Part shown: positions 1-7,537 of the stretch, piece by piece
Numbering within the stretch: the stretch's first letter is position 1
Layout of the letters: the number at the start of each line of letters is the position of its first letter
Assembly (NCBI GenBank): GCA_021399405.1
Contig: JAAFKL010000374.1
Span: 1-8,536, forward strand
Direction: 5' to 3'
Source: Candidatus Heimdallarchaeota archaeon
GTDB lineage: Archaea; Asgardarchaeota; Heimdallarchaeia; Heimdallarchaeales; Kariarchaeaceae
DNA: 8,536 bases
Translations under genes and position numbers: made by a program
Notes under the pieces: generated by a model
What the model saw: only the letters and a program-made list of their open reading frames with translations
What the model was told of the DNA's origin: nothing
The model's database searches: none

Positions 1-102
1 GTCTAAATGCTGTCGTACGAGTCCTAATTCACTGAACATACTATTGAGAAGGACCCATTTCTCATCTGCAGTAAAAGGTTCAATATTTCTTGATCGTAAC
101 AT
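1..102 (-). CDS. rpoB: RNA polymerase subunit B (B or B''), N-terminal fragment, cut by window edge
   Basis: The reverse strand starts with ATG at 102-100 and stays open to the window edge, giving 34 residues beginning MLRSRNIEPFTADEKWVLLN and ending GLVRQHLD. The pattern of an acidic residue before W, a hydrophobic stretch, then F-x-E-x-GLVRQHLD is the hallmark N-terminus of archaeal and eukaryotic RPB2-type second-largest RNA polymerase subunits, where it continues into DSYN-x-F. The subunit forms part of the catalytic cleft of RNA polymerase. A GGTGA Shine-Dalgarno seven bases upstream supports this start; a TTG lies directly before the ATG and a stop codon just beyond it. Whether the gene encodes an intact B subunit or only the B'' half of a split subunit cannot be seen. 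Recognition rests on a short stretch but the motif is distinctive. Confidence 0.75.
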   Translation of the reverse strand, partial: MLRSRNIEPFTADEKWVLLNSMFSELGLVRQHLD

Positions 103-109
103 CAATTAT

Positions 110-114
110 TCACC
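110..114 (-). promoter_or_regulatory. Shine-Dalgarno of the rpoB-like gene
   Basis: The minus strand reads GGTGA seven bases before the ATG at 102-100. GGTGA(T) is complementary to the conserved 3' end of archaeal 16S rRNA, so it fixes the start and indicates a leadered transcript for this gene. Confidence 0.55.
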
Positions 115-372
115 GAATCGATAGTGCGCACTAAAAGATCGATCCTAATCCATCTGAATTCAACAAAGTTATAAGACATATGATACCGAACATCGGAGTA
201 AGTAAATCGTTATTATACAGAGTTTAATAGATTTCTATAAAATGATTCGAATCATTATGAGGCATAATTTACTCAACATATATTTCCAACATCCCTACAC
301 AATCAAATTAGAGAAAATAATTGAAAAATATTAATCTTAGATACTTCTTCAAATCGTATAACCAATAGATAA

Positions 373-380
373 TTTTATAG
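373..380 (+). promoter_or_regulatory. Candidate TATA box for the CNNM/CorC-type gene
   Basis: TTTTATAG lies about 77 bases before the ATG at 454. With archaeal spacing, transcription would begin near 400 and leave a leader of about 50 nt. No strong Shine-Dalgarno precedes the ATG (only purine-rich AGAAGAA), so how translation starts is unclear. The call rests on resemblance to the archaeal TATA box only. Confidence 0.35.
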
Positions 381-453
381 TTGATATCTAGAAATCTACA
401 ATGGGATAAATCGCTACTTATTGGTAGTAACCCAGGAATGAATTTCAGAAGAA

Positions 454-1800
454 ATGTCTGATATTTCAATAACTCAATTTTTATTAATAGTCTCCCTAGT
501 ACTAATAAATGGTTTTTTTGTAGCTTCTGAATTTGCATTTGTGAAGGTACGACCAACACAAATGGAGACATTGATCGCTTCAGGATCAAAAAGAGCACTT
601 CGTGTCAAAAGTATTATTGATGATTTAGATCGGTCGCTTTCTTCAACACAATTAGGTATCACTTTGGCTTCAATAGGTCTTGGGTTTGTGGGTGAAAAAT
701 TCTTTCATGCAATTATTCTGGAAACATTGGGTGGTTTCAGTGATATTACCGGGATAGGAATTAACACTGAGAGTCGAATAATTGATGGATCAGCATTCGT
801 GATGGGATATCTCATTGTAACATTCCTGCATGTTGTAATCGGTGAACTTGCCCCGAAATCTATATCTATACAATTCGCAGAGAGAACAGCAATGGTTTGT
901 GCTGAACCCTTACATTGGTTCATAGTTATGACTAATCCATTACTTAAATTCTTTGTCTGGACATCAAATGGTCTGTTAAGAATGGTAGGGGTATCTCCAG
1001 CACCGGACACACATCATCAGGTGTATACTGAGAATGAGCTTAAGGTAATTATTGGAGAATCAATCGAAAAAGGTGAACTTGAACAATATGAATCTAAATT
1101 AATATTCAATATTCTGAATTTCACAGATAGGAATGTAACTTCGATTTTCACACCTAGAACAGATGTTAAAGCATTACCAATAAATACCACTCCCAAAGAG
1201 ATTTTAAAACTATCAAAAGAGGCCGGATTCAGCAGGATTCCGATTTATGGAGATACACTAGATGATATCAAAGGTTTTGTTCATATTAAAGATTTAATTG
1301 GATATACTCTCGATGGTGGAAACTCCGAATTCGAAATTGAAAACATACTGAGGCCAGTTATAATAACTACAGAGAGAAAACCATTGGATGATCTATTAAA
1401 GGAGATGCAAATCCAAAAAACTCAAGTTGCTGTAACTGTAAATGAGTATGGATCCGTAGAAGGAATCGTAACGATTGAAGATATTTTAGAATACATCGTC
1501 GGACCAATAGATGATGAGTTTGATGAGGATTCAAATATTGAAGTGCAGGTTATCGATGATGTTATTCATGCAGATGGTTTAGTCACAATCGAAATCTTGA
1601 ATGAAGCCTTAAACTCAAACTACGAATTAGAAATCACTTCAGATAGTGCATCTACTTTGGCTCGATATATTCTTGAGTTGAGTGAAGGAAAATTACTTCA
1701 AGTAGGTAATAATGTACAAGATGATATTTTGGAATTTACTATTGCAAAAACCCATGGGAATAGAATTGATAGAGTGATTATTAGTAAGATCCAAAAGTAG
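454..1800 (+). CDS. CNNM/CorC (TlyC/HlyC-like) membrane protein with CBS pair, probable Mg2+/cation homeostasis
   Basis: The 448-residue protein has the full layout of the CNNM/CorC family. A DUF21 membrane domain spans about residues 5-180, with hydrophobic segments near 8-30, 63-80, 112-135 and 148-175. It carries the family motifs SEFAFVKVR (25-33) and IGELAPKS (129-136), the latter within the helix that lines the ion site in known structures. A CBS pair follows (about 228-352), including the typical FTPRTDV, VHIKDL and EYGSVEGIVTIEDILEYIVG stretches. A CorC_HlyC domain occupies about 362-446. Family members, including archaeal CorB and bacterial CorC, export Mg2+ (probably Na+-coupled), with CBS domains sensing Mg-ATP. 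The older hemolysin label is historical and should not be taken as function. An in-frame stop lies only 12 bases before the first ATG, so the start is secure. Length is normal and nothing is missing. It is divergent from the polymerase gene and convergent with the next one. Confidence 0.9.
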   Translation: MSDISITQFLLIVSLVLINGFFVASEFAFVKVRPTQMETLIASGSKRALRVKSIIDDLDRSLSSTQLGITLASIGLGFVGEKFFHAIILETLGGFSDITGIGINTESRIIDGSAFVMGYLIVTFLHVVIGELAPKSISIQFAERTAMVCAEPLHWFIVMTNPLLKFFVWTSNGLLRMVGVSPAPDTHHQVYTENELKVIIGESIEKGELEQYESKLIFNILNFTDRNVTSIFTPRTDVKALPINTTPKEILKLSKEAGFSRIPIYGDTLDDIKGFVHIKDLIGYTLDGGNSEFEIENILRPVIITTERKPLDDLLKEMQIQKTQVAVTVNEYGSVEGIVTIEDILEYIVGPIDDEFDEDSNIEVQVIDDVIHADGLVTIEILNEALNSNYELEITSDSASTLARYILELSEGKLLQVGNNVQDDILEFTIAKTHGNRIDRVIISKIQK

Positions 1801-1833
1801 ATATTAAAATAAAAATTGAAATTGCGGATAGAG

Positions 1834-1867
1834 TTCACACTATACGTGAAATCTTATTCGATTTTTT
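1834..1867. terminator. Possible terminator between convergent genes
   Basis: The 68-bp gap between the two convergent genes holds a short inverted repeat, TTCAC (1834-1838) and GTGAA (1846-1850), with a 7-base loop, followed on the plus strand by a run of six T at 1862-1867. On the minus strand the gap reads into T-rich sequence (complement of 1804-1819). Archaeal termination depends mainly on T-tracts, so both genes could end here; the 5-bp stem is weak and may be incidental. Confidence 0.4.
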
Positions 1868-1868
1868 A

Positions 1869-4493
1869 TCATTTAATCTTAGATTTAATCAATCCTTCTT
1901 TGTAAGCATATAGAATGAAATTCGCTGCATAATTGCTTTCAAAACCCTCTTCTTCGTAAATTTCTATTAAACGCCCCACATCCTGCATTTCAAGTTCATT
2001 AATATCAATATCCAAAAGAACTCCTGCTAATGATTTTACTCCATTTTTGGCCTTTCCACTGGTGTGGAACTTTTCTAAAGCAACTAAATCAATTTCAATA
2101 TCACTTGAAAGGTCTAGTTTTAATTGATGATCTCTAAAAATTTTATTGATTTCTTCTTCGGGTATAGCCGTGGAACCATCTGAGACTAGTTTTTCTCCGT
2201 ATTTCTTCTCAATGGTTTCATGAGCTTCAATCATTTGACTCAAGACTATCATGGGGATACTAGTTGAAGAAATGAAAATTAAACTTGAGTAATTGGATTT
2301 ATGTGATGTAATAGAAAGACCGCTACTTTCCATAATCTCCAAACCAAATATTTGTTGATCGCTTGCTTCGGAAAGAATTGAAGAAATTGCGCTAGTAACA
2401 CCAGATAATAAGACAGTATCAACACCCATGGTTTTGAATTTTCTTTCATAAAGAGGTAAACCTGTTTTTGAAGTGAGTAATACCAGTTGTATGGTTGAAA
2501 TCCCTTTTACTTCAGCAAGAGATAGATTATATACACTTTGTTCATCTTCAATTTGTAGCCGTTTGGACTTTCGCATCTTTCCAATGAGGAAAATTACGAA
2601 AAATAACCCCAATATCCCACCAAGAATAATAAATAAATAGTCTTCAAGTATTTGTGATTCATTACCTTGATTACCATTCGATGTACTTTCAGTATCTGAA
2701 TTAGAACTAATTGATGAAGATGTTGTTGTACTAGTTGTTTGGGTTCCAGTTGTAATAATTACTGGAAATTCCTCAACAGGTAGATTAACTGACGTTGGAT
2801 TACTAAATTGATTATCCACTGTTTCTAAAGTAATACTGTCTATTGAAGCAATTAATGAGGTTTCAAAAATAGATAGTGTAAAAATAATTTTGCCATCAAC
2901 GTTGGATGATCCAGATTGACTTATTGTGGATTGTCCACCATCAATCAATGTAACAAGCATATTGAAATTAACCTCAACATCACTTGCCACTCCTGTGTTC
3001 TCGACAAGTGAATTTAACCTTAGACTTGATTGACTATTGGCATAGATCACACTAATCTCAATTTCATACTCTTTGCCTTGATTTAAATCGCCCATATCAG
3101 ATACAATTATATCGTAAATATGAGGAAGAACTGTAAAATTAAATTTCAGCGTTTGGGAAATATATTCTATACCTTCAAATAGAATCTCCCATCGATAATC
3201 TGAAACAGGTAAACCAGTATAATTTAGAACCAAATCAAAAGCTCCGAGTGTATTTGTATGATTCAAATAATATATTTGATCAACTAATAACTGATCTTGA
3301 TAGAGTGTGAGGGTAATATTACCATTGGTTATCGGATTATTTTGGAAATCTAACCAATTAGATTGGATTGTTTCATAATCTCCTTCACGCACCTGTGTAG
3401 CAATTGAAAATTGTGGTGCTAAACTTTCAACAAAAATTACTTTGTAAATTTCTACATCGATATCGATTTGAATATTGTTAAAATACTCATCAAACAATAG
3501 AATACTAAATGTATAATTTCCTATTGCAAGATAATCAAGATTGTAAATGATTAACGTCCCATTTGTCCATGTTCCATTTTGTACGGGTTCCGCAATTCCA
3601 TTTTGATATATTAAATAATTATCAGGGTGGCTATCTGTTACATTAACTATAAGATTTATCCCAACATCAAATTCCGAAAATCTTAGTGGGACAATTGATG
3701 ATAACACAACAGGCGAAGCTTCATCCGTAACCTGAATTATAACGTAATCAGTTCCATTATTATTAGAACTATCGTACATTTCAATTGTAAAATTGTATAC
3801 ACCCACCGAAAGATAATCGATATTATACATGATAGTTTCACCGCTACTATTCCACAATCCAGTTTTCACTTGAGTTTGATTTCTGTATATGATATAATGT
3901 GATGGATTCAGTTCAGTAGCAGTCCATGGGATTTCATTTCCAGTTGAAGATTCTGTTATATTGAAATTTCCTGTATCAACAAGAATTGGAGGAGTAATAT
4001 CTAGAATAGTAATATATGCGGTATCAGTAACACTATTAGCTGATGTATCATTTGCAAATATTGTATAATTATATACACCAGGACCTAGACTTGTATTAAT
4101 ATGATAAACCGTACTAGGCTGAGCATAAGGACCATTGGCCACCTCTGTAGCATTTCTATAAATAACATATTTATCCGGAAATGCATCATCAATATCCCAT
4201 CTTATTTGTAAAGGATCTCCTTCGTTGATTGATACGTCAGCTTGACTGGATTTTATTTCAGGGGGGGTCAACTCATTTAAATGAAGACTTGAATATTCTT
4301 GATTTGAGGGAACGCTAACAACATTATTGTCTTGAGGATTTTCTACCTCTATTGTATCTCGTGAAATTTTGGACTGATTCGAAAACGGACTGCTTATCAT
4401 TAGAATAAGCAAAAAAGAGCCTAACATTACAATTCTAAGATATTTATCAGCGATTTTCATCGGTTTCCCAATAATCTGCTTCGCAAATAACAT
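1869..4493 (-). CDS. Asgard-type single-pass surface protein: Ig-like repeats, Ser/Thr stalk, membrane helix, cytosolic longin-like domain
   Basis: No named family recognised for the whole 874-residue protein. An N-terminal hydrophobic segment (about 20-36) is a signal sequence or anchor. Three tandem Ig-like modules (about 78-165, 168-256, 260-350) repeat the pattern P-x-Y-x-IYRN, then YNIDYL, G-x-YNFTI and a terminal D. Two further beta-rich modules follow (about 352-455, 458-576). A Ser/Thr-rich stalk (581-612) leads to one membrane helix (617-639) and the basic stop-transfer RKSKR. About 18 N-x-S/T sequons lie in the outer part. Inside, residues 664-768 show a beta-beta-alpha-beta-beta-beta-alpha order starting IQLVLLTSKTGLPLYERKF, typical of longin/roadblock folds seen in Mon1/Fuz/HPS-like and many Asgard proteins. 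A mostly helical tail (775-874) is unassigned. AGGAG eight bases before the ATG supports this start; Met12 is an alternative. Receptor or adhesin role is inference. Confidence 0.8.
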   Translation of the reverse strand: MLFAKQIIGKPMKIADKYLRIVMLGSFLLILMISSPFSNQSKISRDTIEVENPQDNNVVSVPSNQEYSSLHLNELTPPEIKSSQADVSINEGDPLQIRWDIDDAFPDKYVIYRNATEVANGPYAQPSTVYHINTSLGPGVYNYTIFANDTSANSVTDTAYITILDITPPILVDTGNFNITESSTGNEIPWTATELNPSHYIIYRNQTQVKTGLWNSSGETIMYNIDYLSVGVYNFTIEMYDSSNNNGTDYVIIQVTDEASPVVLSSIVPLRFSEFDVGINLIVNVTDSHPDNYLIYQNGIAEPVQNGTWTNGTLIIYNLDYLAIGNYTFSILLFDEYFNNIQIDIDVEIYKVIFVESLAPQFSIATQVREGDYETIQSNWLDFQNNPITNGNITLTLYQDQLLVDQIYYLNHTNTLGAFDLVLNYTGLPVSDYRWEILFEGIEYISQTLKFNFTVLPHIYDIIVSDMGDLNQGKEYEIEISVIYANSQSSLRLNSLVENTGVASDVEVNFNMLVTLIDGGQSTISQSGSSNVDGKIIFTLSIFETSLIASIDSITLETVDNQFSNPTSVNLPVEEFPVIITTGTQTTSTTTSSSISSNSDTESTSNGNQGNESQILEDYLFIILGGILGLFFVIFLIGKMRKSKRLQIEDEQSVYNLSLAEVKGISTIQLVLLTSKTGLPLYERKFKTMGVDTVLLSGVTSAISSILSEASDQQIFGLEIMESSGLSITSHKSNYSSLIFISSTSIPMIVLSQMIEAHETIEKKYGEKLVSDGSTAIPEEEINKIFRDHQLKLDLSSDIEIDLVALEKFHTSGKAKNGVKSLAGVLLDIDINELEMQDVGRLIEIYEEEGFESNYAANFILYAYKEGLIKSKIK

Positions 4494-4501
4494 CGAAACA
4501 G

Positions 4502-4506
4502 CTCCT
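4502..4506 (-). promoter_or_regulatory. Shine-Dalgarno deciding the start of the surface protein
   Basis: The minus strand reads AGGAG with an 8-base gap to the ATG at 4493. This favours the longer form over Met12 (codon 4460-4458), which has only a weak GGGA upstream. The longer form puts about 19 residues before the hydrophobic core of the signal sequence. Confidence 0.6.
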
Positions 4507-4524
4507 AATTACCTATAACCTAAA

Positions 4525-4535
4525 AATTATAAAAA
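4525..4535 (-). promoter_or_regulatory. Candidate TATA box of the surface protein gene
   Basis: On the minus strand TTTTTATAATT lies about 32-42 bases before the ATG at 4493. Archaeal spacing would put the transcript start close to the Shine-Dalgarno at 4502-4506, giving a very short leader. It shares the 263-bp divergent region with the promoter of the hydrolase gene on the other strand. Seen by eye only. Confidence 0.35.
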
Positions 4536-4710
4536 TGTAGCAAAATTCTCCAGTAAATTTGGCAAAAAATTAGATAATTAAACGTTTTATTATTCAAATC
4601 AGAAATTATTGAGTGATTAGTAAACAATAAACAGGGAATAAATCATGTCGTATTCACGCGATTTTCAATAGTGCTAACACTAGAATAATGTGAAAAAATG
4701 TCAATATTAA

Positions 4711-4736
4711 TAAGCCTCTCCTAATAATAAATATAG
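4711..4736 (+). promoter_or_regulatory. Candidate promoter/leader element of the hydrolase gene
   Basis: TAAGCCTCT at 4711-4719 is repeated exactly before the cyclophilin gene (7010-7018), 46 and 48 bases from the respective ATG. Here it is followed by AAATATAG (4729-4736), itself a TATA-like box whose centre is about 25 bases from the ATG at 4757. If that box is used the transcript would be nearly leaderless, which fits the lack of a Shine-Dalgarno before this gene. If instead the TTAATAAG around 4708-4714 is the TATA box, the leader would be about 20 nt. Confidence 0.4.
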
Positions 4737-4756
4737 ATTCCATATACAAATTTTTT

Positions 4757-6931
4757 ATGACCACTTACACCCCTGATTTTATTCGTACTAAGTTTGGATC
4801 AGTTGAATTGTTGTCACCATCTCAAATTGTAGCAGGAGATTATACTGAATTAAAATTTCGAGTAACAATTGGAGAATTTGGAATTGATGATGGTGGACAC
4901 ATCAAGCTTGCATGGCCTGTTACAAACTCATTTGGAATACCCCAATTTGATGATCCAAAAGAAGAAAATTATACTACGATTATAAGTTCAAGTGATATTG
5001 TAATCAAACCCAAATATGAGGGAAATGGATATATCAGACCATTTATGCCTTGTATTACACTCAAATTCATGGATGGTTACTTGATTGATGGCGATACTGT
5101 GATTATTACAATGGGTGATCAAAGTCAAGGAAGTATTGGATTACGAGCTCAGACTTATCTAGAAAAAGGAATTGAGTGTAAGTTGCTATTTGATCCATTT
5201 GGAACAAATAAATACGAAAGATTACCCGATTCACCTTTTCTTGATATAATACCCGGACCTGCAACAGAACTATTTGGGATTCTAGGATCTGAAGTAACGG
5301 TGAAGTCATCCACGTGGCTACTAGTCCGCGCTTCTGATAAGTGGAGAAACCATGCTACAGGGTATAATGGAACCGTAAGCGTTTTTCTTGGGGATACCGA
5401 AATTAAAAAAATAGATTTCAATAAATCAGTTAATGGGGCAATCAAGCTCGAAGATATTACTTTTGATGAGACTGGTATTTATCGTTTGAAATTAACTGAT
5501 GAGGAAAACGGCTTTTCCTTCTTAACTAATCCAATTGTGGTGAAAAATGAAATTGGAGAAGAGAAATTATTTTGGGGTGACTTACATGGCCAAACTGGAG
5601 AAACTGTAGGTAGTGGCACCATGGAAGAATATTTCACATTTGGACGTGACGTTGCTGCAATCGACTTTATTTCCCATGCTGCAAATGCATTTCAAGTAAC
5701 CAAGGCAATATGGAAAAAACTGCAAGGAGTTACAATAGACTTCCATGAACCTGGAAAGTTTGTAACTTATTTAGGATATGAATGGTCAGGAAATCCTGGA
5801 GCGGGAGGAGATCATAATGTATACTATCTAAATGACAATGAACCCATTCATCGCTGCTCTCACGCGTTAATTGATGATCTATCAGATCTTGATACAGATA
5901 GGTATCCTGTATCTGAATTGTACAAAGAGTTTGAAGGACGAGATGACGTAATGATCATTCCTCATATTGGAGGACGAAAGGGCTCTCTTGATGTGATGGA
6001 TGAAAATCTAACACCATTTATTGAAATTGTATCAGTACACGGGCATTTTCATTGGTTTGCACAAGACGCAATTGATCGAGATCTCAAAGTTGGTTTCATT
6101 GCGAGTAGTGATACTCACTCTGGGCGTCCAGGAAACAGTGTACCAGCGTCATATATTGAGGCAGTAAAATCAGGTTTAACTGCAGTATATGCCAAGGAAT
6201 TAACTCGTGAATCATTATGGGATGCTTATAAGAAAAGACATGTTTATGCAACCACAGGGACTAGGATAATTCTTGAGTTTTGCTGCTTTGATTCTATAAT
6301 GGGTGATGAGATTACCATTAATAAAAAACCTGTATTTGATGTCAATGTTGTTGGAACAGCAGGTATAGAATATGTCGAGTTATATCGAGGCAGTGAGTTG
6401 CTGCATAAGCATCAGACGTCAAATGGTGAGCTTTCTGAGAATAAGATCTGCGTCAGATGGACAGGTGCTAGAGTAAAAAATCGAAGGAGAAATAATTCCT
6501 GGTCTGGAACAATTTCTATTGAGAATGGATCATTTACTAATATCGCAGAAATGGCATTTGACTTACCATGGGAAGGAATAACAAAATCAAGTTCAAATTC
6601 TGTATCATTCATATCCACCACCGCAGGTGATTATGATGGATTAGTTCTTGAAATTGAAGGGAATCAGAATTCTCGCATTACATTTGAGACAGAAGAATAT
6701 TCAACTGAATTTAAATTAAATGATCTATCAAGTCCCATAATTACTGAATTAGGGGAAGTAGAGAAAGTTTTTGAAGTATTTAAACTACCTATTTCACCAA
6801 TTCCAACACATGTCAAATTTAGTTTTGGAGATGAAAATCCTAACTCTAAAAGAACACCATATTTTGTAAAAATTCAACAAGAAGACGGAGAGAAGGCATG
6901 GTCCTCTCCCATTTTTGTAAATTATTTCTAG
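4757..6931 (+). CDS. DUF3604 family PHP-type metal-dependent hydrolase
   Basis: The 724-residue protein has no signal peptide or membrane helix and should be cytosolic. The first 265 residues or so are beta-rich and unassigned. The PHP-like core covers about 268-505: LFWGDLHGQT (271-280; D275, H277), IDFISHAANAFQVT (302-315; H307), YLGYEWSGN (338-346; E342), GGDHNVYY (350-357), IPHIGG (401-406; H403), VSVHGHFHW (425-433), and SSDTHSGRPGN (450-460; D452, H454). These His/Asp/Glu motifs are the expected ligands of a multi-metal site and match the DUF3604 subtype with GDLHGQ[TS] and H-x-x-N-x-FQ motifs. The C-terminal part (about 520-724) is beta-rich and ends WSSPIFV (716-722), usual for this family. 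Members are predicted phosphoesterases or hydrolases; the substrate is unknown and cannot be read from the sequence. It is followed by the cyclophilin gene on the same strand after 126 bp. Such proteins are common in bacteria, so transfer is possible. Confidence 0.85.
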   Translation: MTTYTPDFIRTKFGSVELLSPSQIVAGDYTELKFRVTIGEFGIDDGGHIKLAWPVTNSFGIPQFDDPKEENYTTIISSSDIVIKPKYEGNGYIRPFMPCITLKFMDGYLIDGDTVIITMGDQSQGSIGLRAQTYLEKGIECKLLFDPFGTNKYERLPDSPFLDIIPGPATELFGILGSEVTVKSSTWLLVRASDKWRNHATGYNGTVSVFLGDTEIKKIDFNKSVNGAIKLEDITFDETGIYRLKLTDEENGFSFLTNPIVVKNEIGEEKLFWGDLHGQTGETVGSGTMEEYFTFGRDVAAIDFISHAANAFQVTKAIWKKLQGVTIDFHEPGKFVTYLGYEWSGNPGAGGDHNVYYLNDNEPIHRCSHALIDDLSDLDTDRYPVSELYKEFEGRDDVMIIPHIGGRKGSLDVMDENLTPFIEIVSVHGHFHWFAQDAIDRDLKVGFIASSDTHSGRPGNSVPASYIEAVKSGLTAVYAKELTRESLWDAYKKRHVYATTGTRIILEFCCFDSIMGDEITINKKPVFDVNVVGTAGIEYVELYRGSELLHKHQTSNGELSENKICVRWTGARVKNRRRNNSWSGTISIENGSFTNIAEMAFDLPWEGITKSSSNSVSFISTTAGDYDGLVLEIEGNQNSRITFETEEYSTEFKLNDLSSPIITELGEVEKVFEVFKLPISPIPTHVKFSFGDENPNSKRTPYFVKIQQEDGEKAWSSPIFVNYF

Positions 6932-7009
6932 ATGTAGACAAAAAATGTGATTAATTAATTATAAATCTAAAATGATAAAAGTAAAACAAAAAAAATCCGA
7001 ATTGAAATT

Positions 7010-7018
7010 TAAGCCTCT
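7010..7018 (+). promoter_or_regulatory. Candidate promoter/leader element of the cyclophilin gene
   Basis: ATTTAAGCCTCT ending at 7018 contains a TTTAAG box resembling archaeal TATA elements and the TAAGCCTCT string shared with the hydrolase leader. A transcript start about 25 bases downstream would leave a leader of roughly 20 nt before the ATG at 7058. No good Shine-Dalgarno is visible in that leader. Confidence 0.4.
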
Positions 7019-7057
7019 ATCAAAGCAATAAAAAAAGAGAGATCACTAGACCAATTT

Positions 7058-7537
7058 ATGCCTACAAAAGGAGTAATCAAAACAGATAAGGGAGATTTTC
7101 TCTTTGAATTATTTGATAATGAAACCCCGAACACAGTTAAGAATTTTGTACAATTAACTCAAGAAAATTACAAAGGTTACAAAGAGGGTAAGTTCCATCG
7201 TGTGTTACCAGGATTTGTACTTCAAGGAGGAGATCCTACTTATACTGGTCGAGGTGGTCCTGGTTACAATATTAATTGTGAAGTTGATGCGGAAAAACAA
7301 TATCATGATAAAGGAATGCTATCTATGGCCCATGCAGGAAGAAATACTGGAGGGTCTCAATTTTTTGTTGTATTAAGTAGACAACAAACTGCACATCTTG
7401 ACAAAAATCACACAGTTTTTGGTAATGTTACATCGAATCTAGATGTGTTGGACTCAATTAGTCAAGGTGATAGTTTTACAGTTGAACTAACTGAAGTTGA
7501 CCCCGCAACTGAATCAAGAGAACTTAAGAAGAGATAA
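7058..7537 (+). CDS. Cyclophilin-type peptidyl-prolyl cis-trans isomerase
   Basis: A compact single-domain cyclophilin of 159 residues, normal for prokaryotic cytosolic members, catalysing cis-trans isomerisation of Xaa-Pro bonds in protein folding. No signal peptide or extra domain is present. Active-site residues by comparison with human CypA: FHR (46-48; catalytic R48), PGFVLQGGD (51-59; F53, Q56), MAHAGRNTGGSQFF (90-103; Q101, F103), and HLDKNHTVFG (113-122; L114, H118). The CypA tryptophan that binds cyclosporin is His113 here, which in other cyclophilins lowers drug affinity; CypA Asn102 is also replaced (His92). The catalytic core is otherwise intact. It follows the DUF3604 gene in tandem, but the 126-bp gap with its own promoter-like box suggests a separate transcript. 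Family assignment is secure; the client proteins are unknown. Confidence 0.95.
   Translation: MPTKGVIKTDKGDFLFELFDNETPNTVKNFVQLTQENYKGYKEGKFHRVLPGFVLQGGDPTYTGRGGPGYNINCEVDAEKQYHDKGMLSMAHAGRNTGGSQFFVVLSRQQTAHLDKNHTVFGNVTSNLDVLDSISQGDSFTVELTEVDPATESRELKKR

Larger units (their letters stand above)
103..453. other. Divergent intergenic region between rpoB-like gene and CNNM-type gene
   Basis: This 351-bp AT-rich region separates two genes transcribed away from each other and should hold both promoters. For the minus-strand gene, TATA-like candidates are CTTATAAC (168-175) and TTTTATAGA (234-242), giving leaders of roughly 45 or 105 nt if transcription starts about 25 bp downstream. For the plus-strand gene the best candidate is TTTTATAG at 373-380. 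No tRNA, CRISPR or credible small ORF is visible. In particular no rpoH-like small gene lies directly upstream of the polymerase gene. Confidence 0.5.

Noticed and set aside
308..598. 96-codon minus-strand open frame across the CNNM gene start
   Set aside because: It overlaps the well-supported plus-strand gene, resembles no known protein including RpoH, and looks like a shadow frame.
454..1800. Hemolysin function for the CNNM/CorC-type protein
   Set aside because: The HlyC/TlyC name is a historical annotation; the domain layout and motifs support cation transport, and nothing here suggests a toxin.
5567..5690. Apparent departures from classic PHP motifs in the hydrolase (GDLHGQT instead of GDLHxHT, SHAAN instead of TDH)
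   Set aside because: From memory of the family, a DUF3604 subtype regularly carries GDLHGQ[TS] and an H-x-x-N-x-FQ motif, so these are subtype features and not signs of a dead enzyme.
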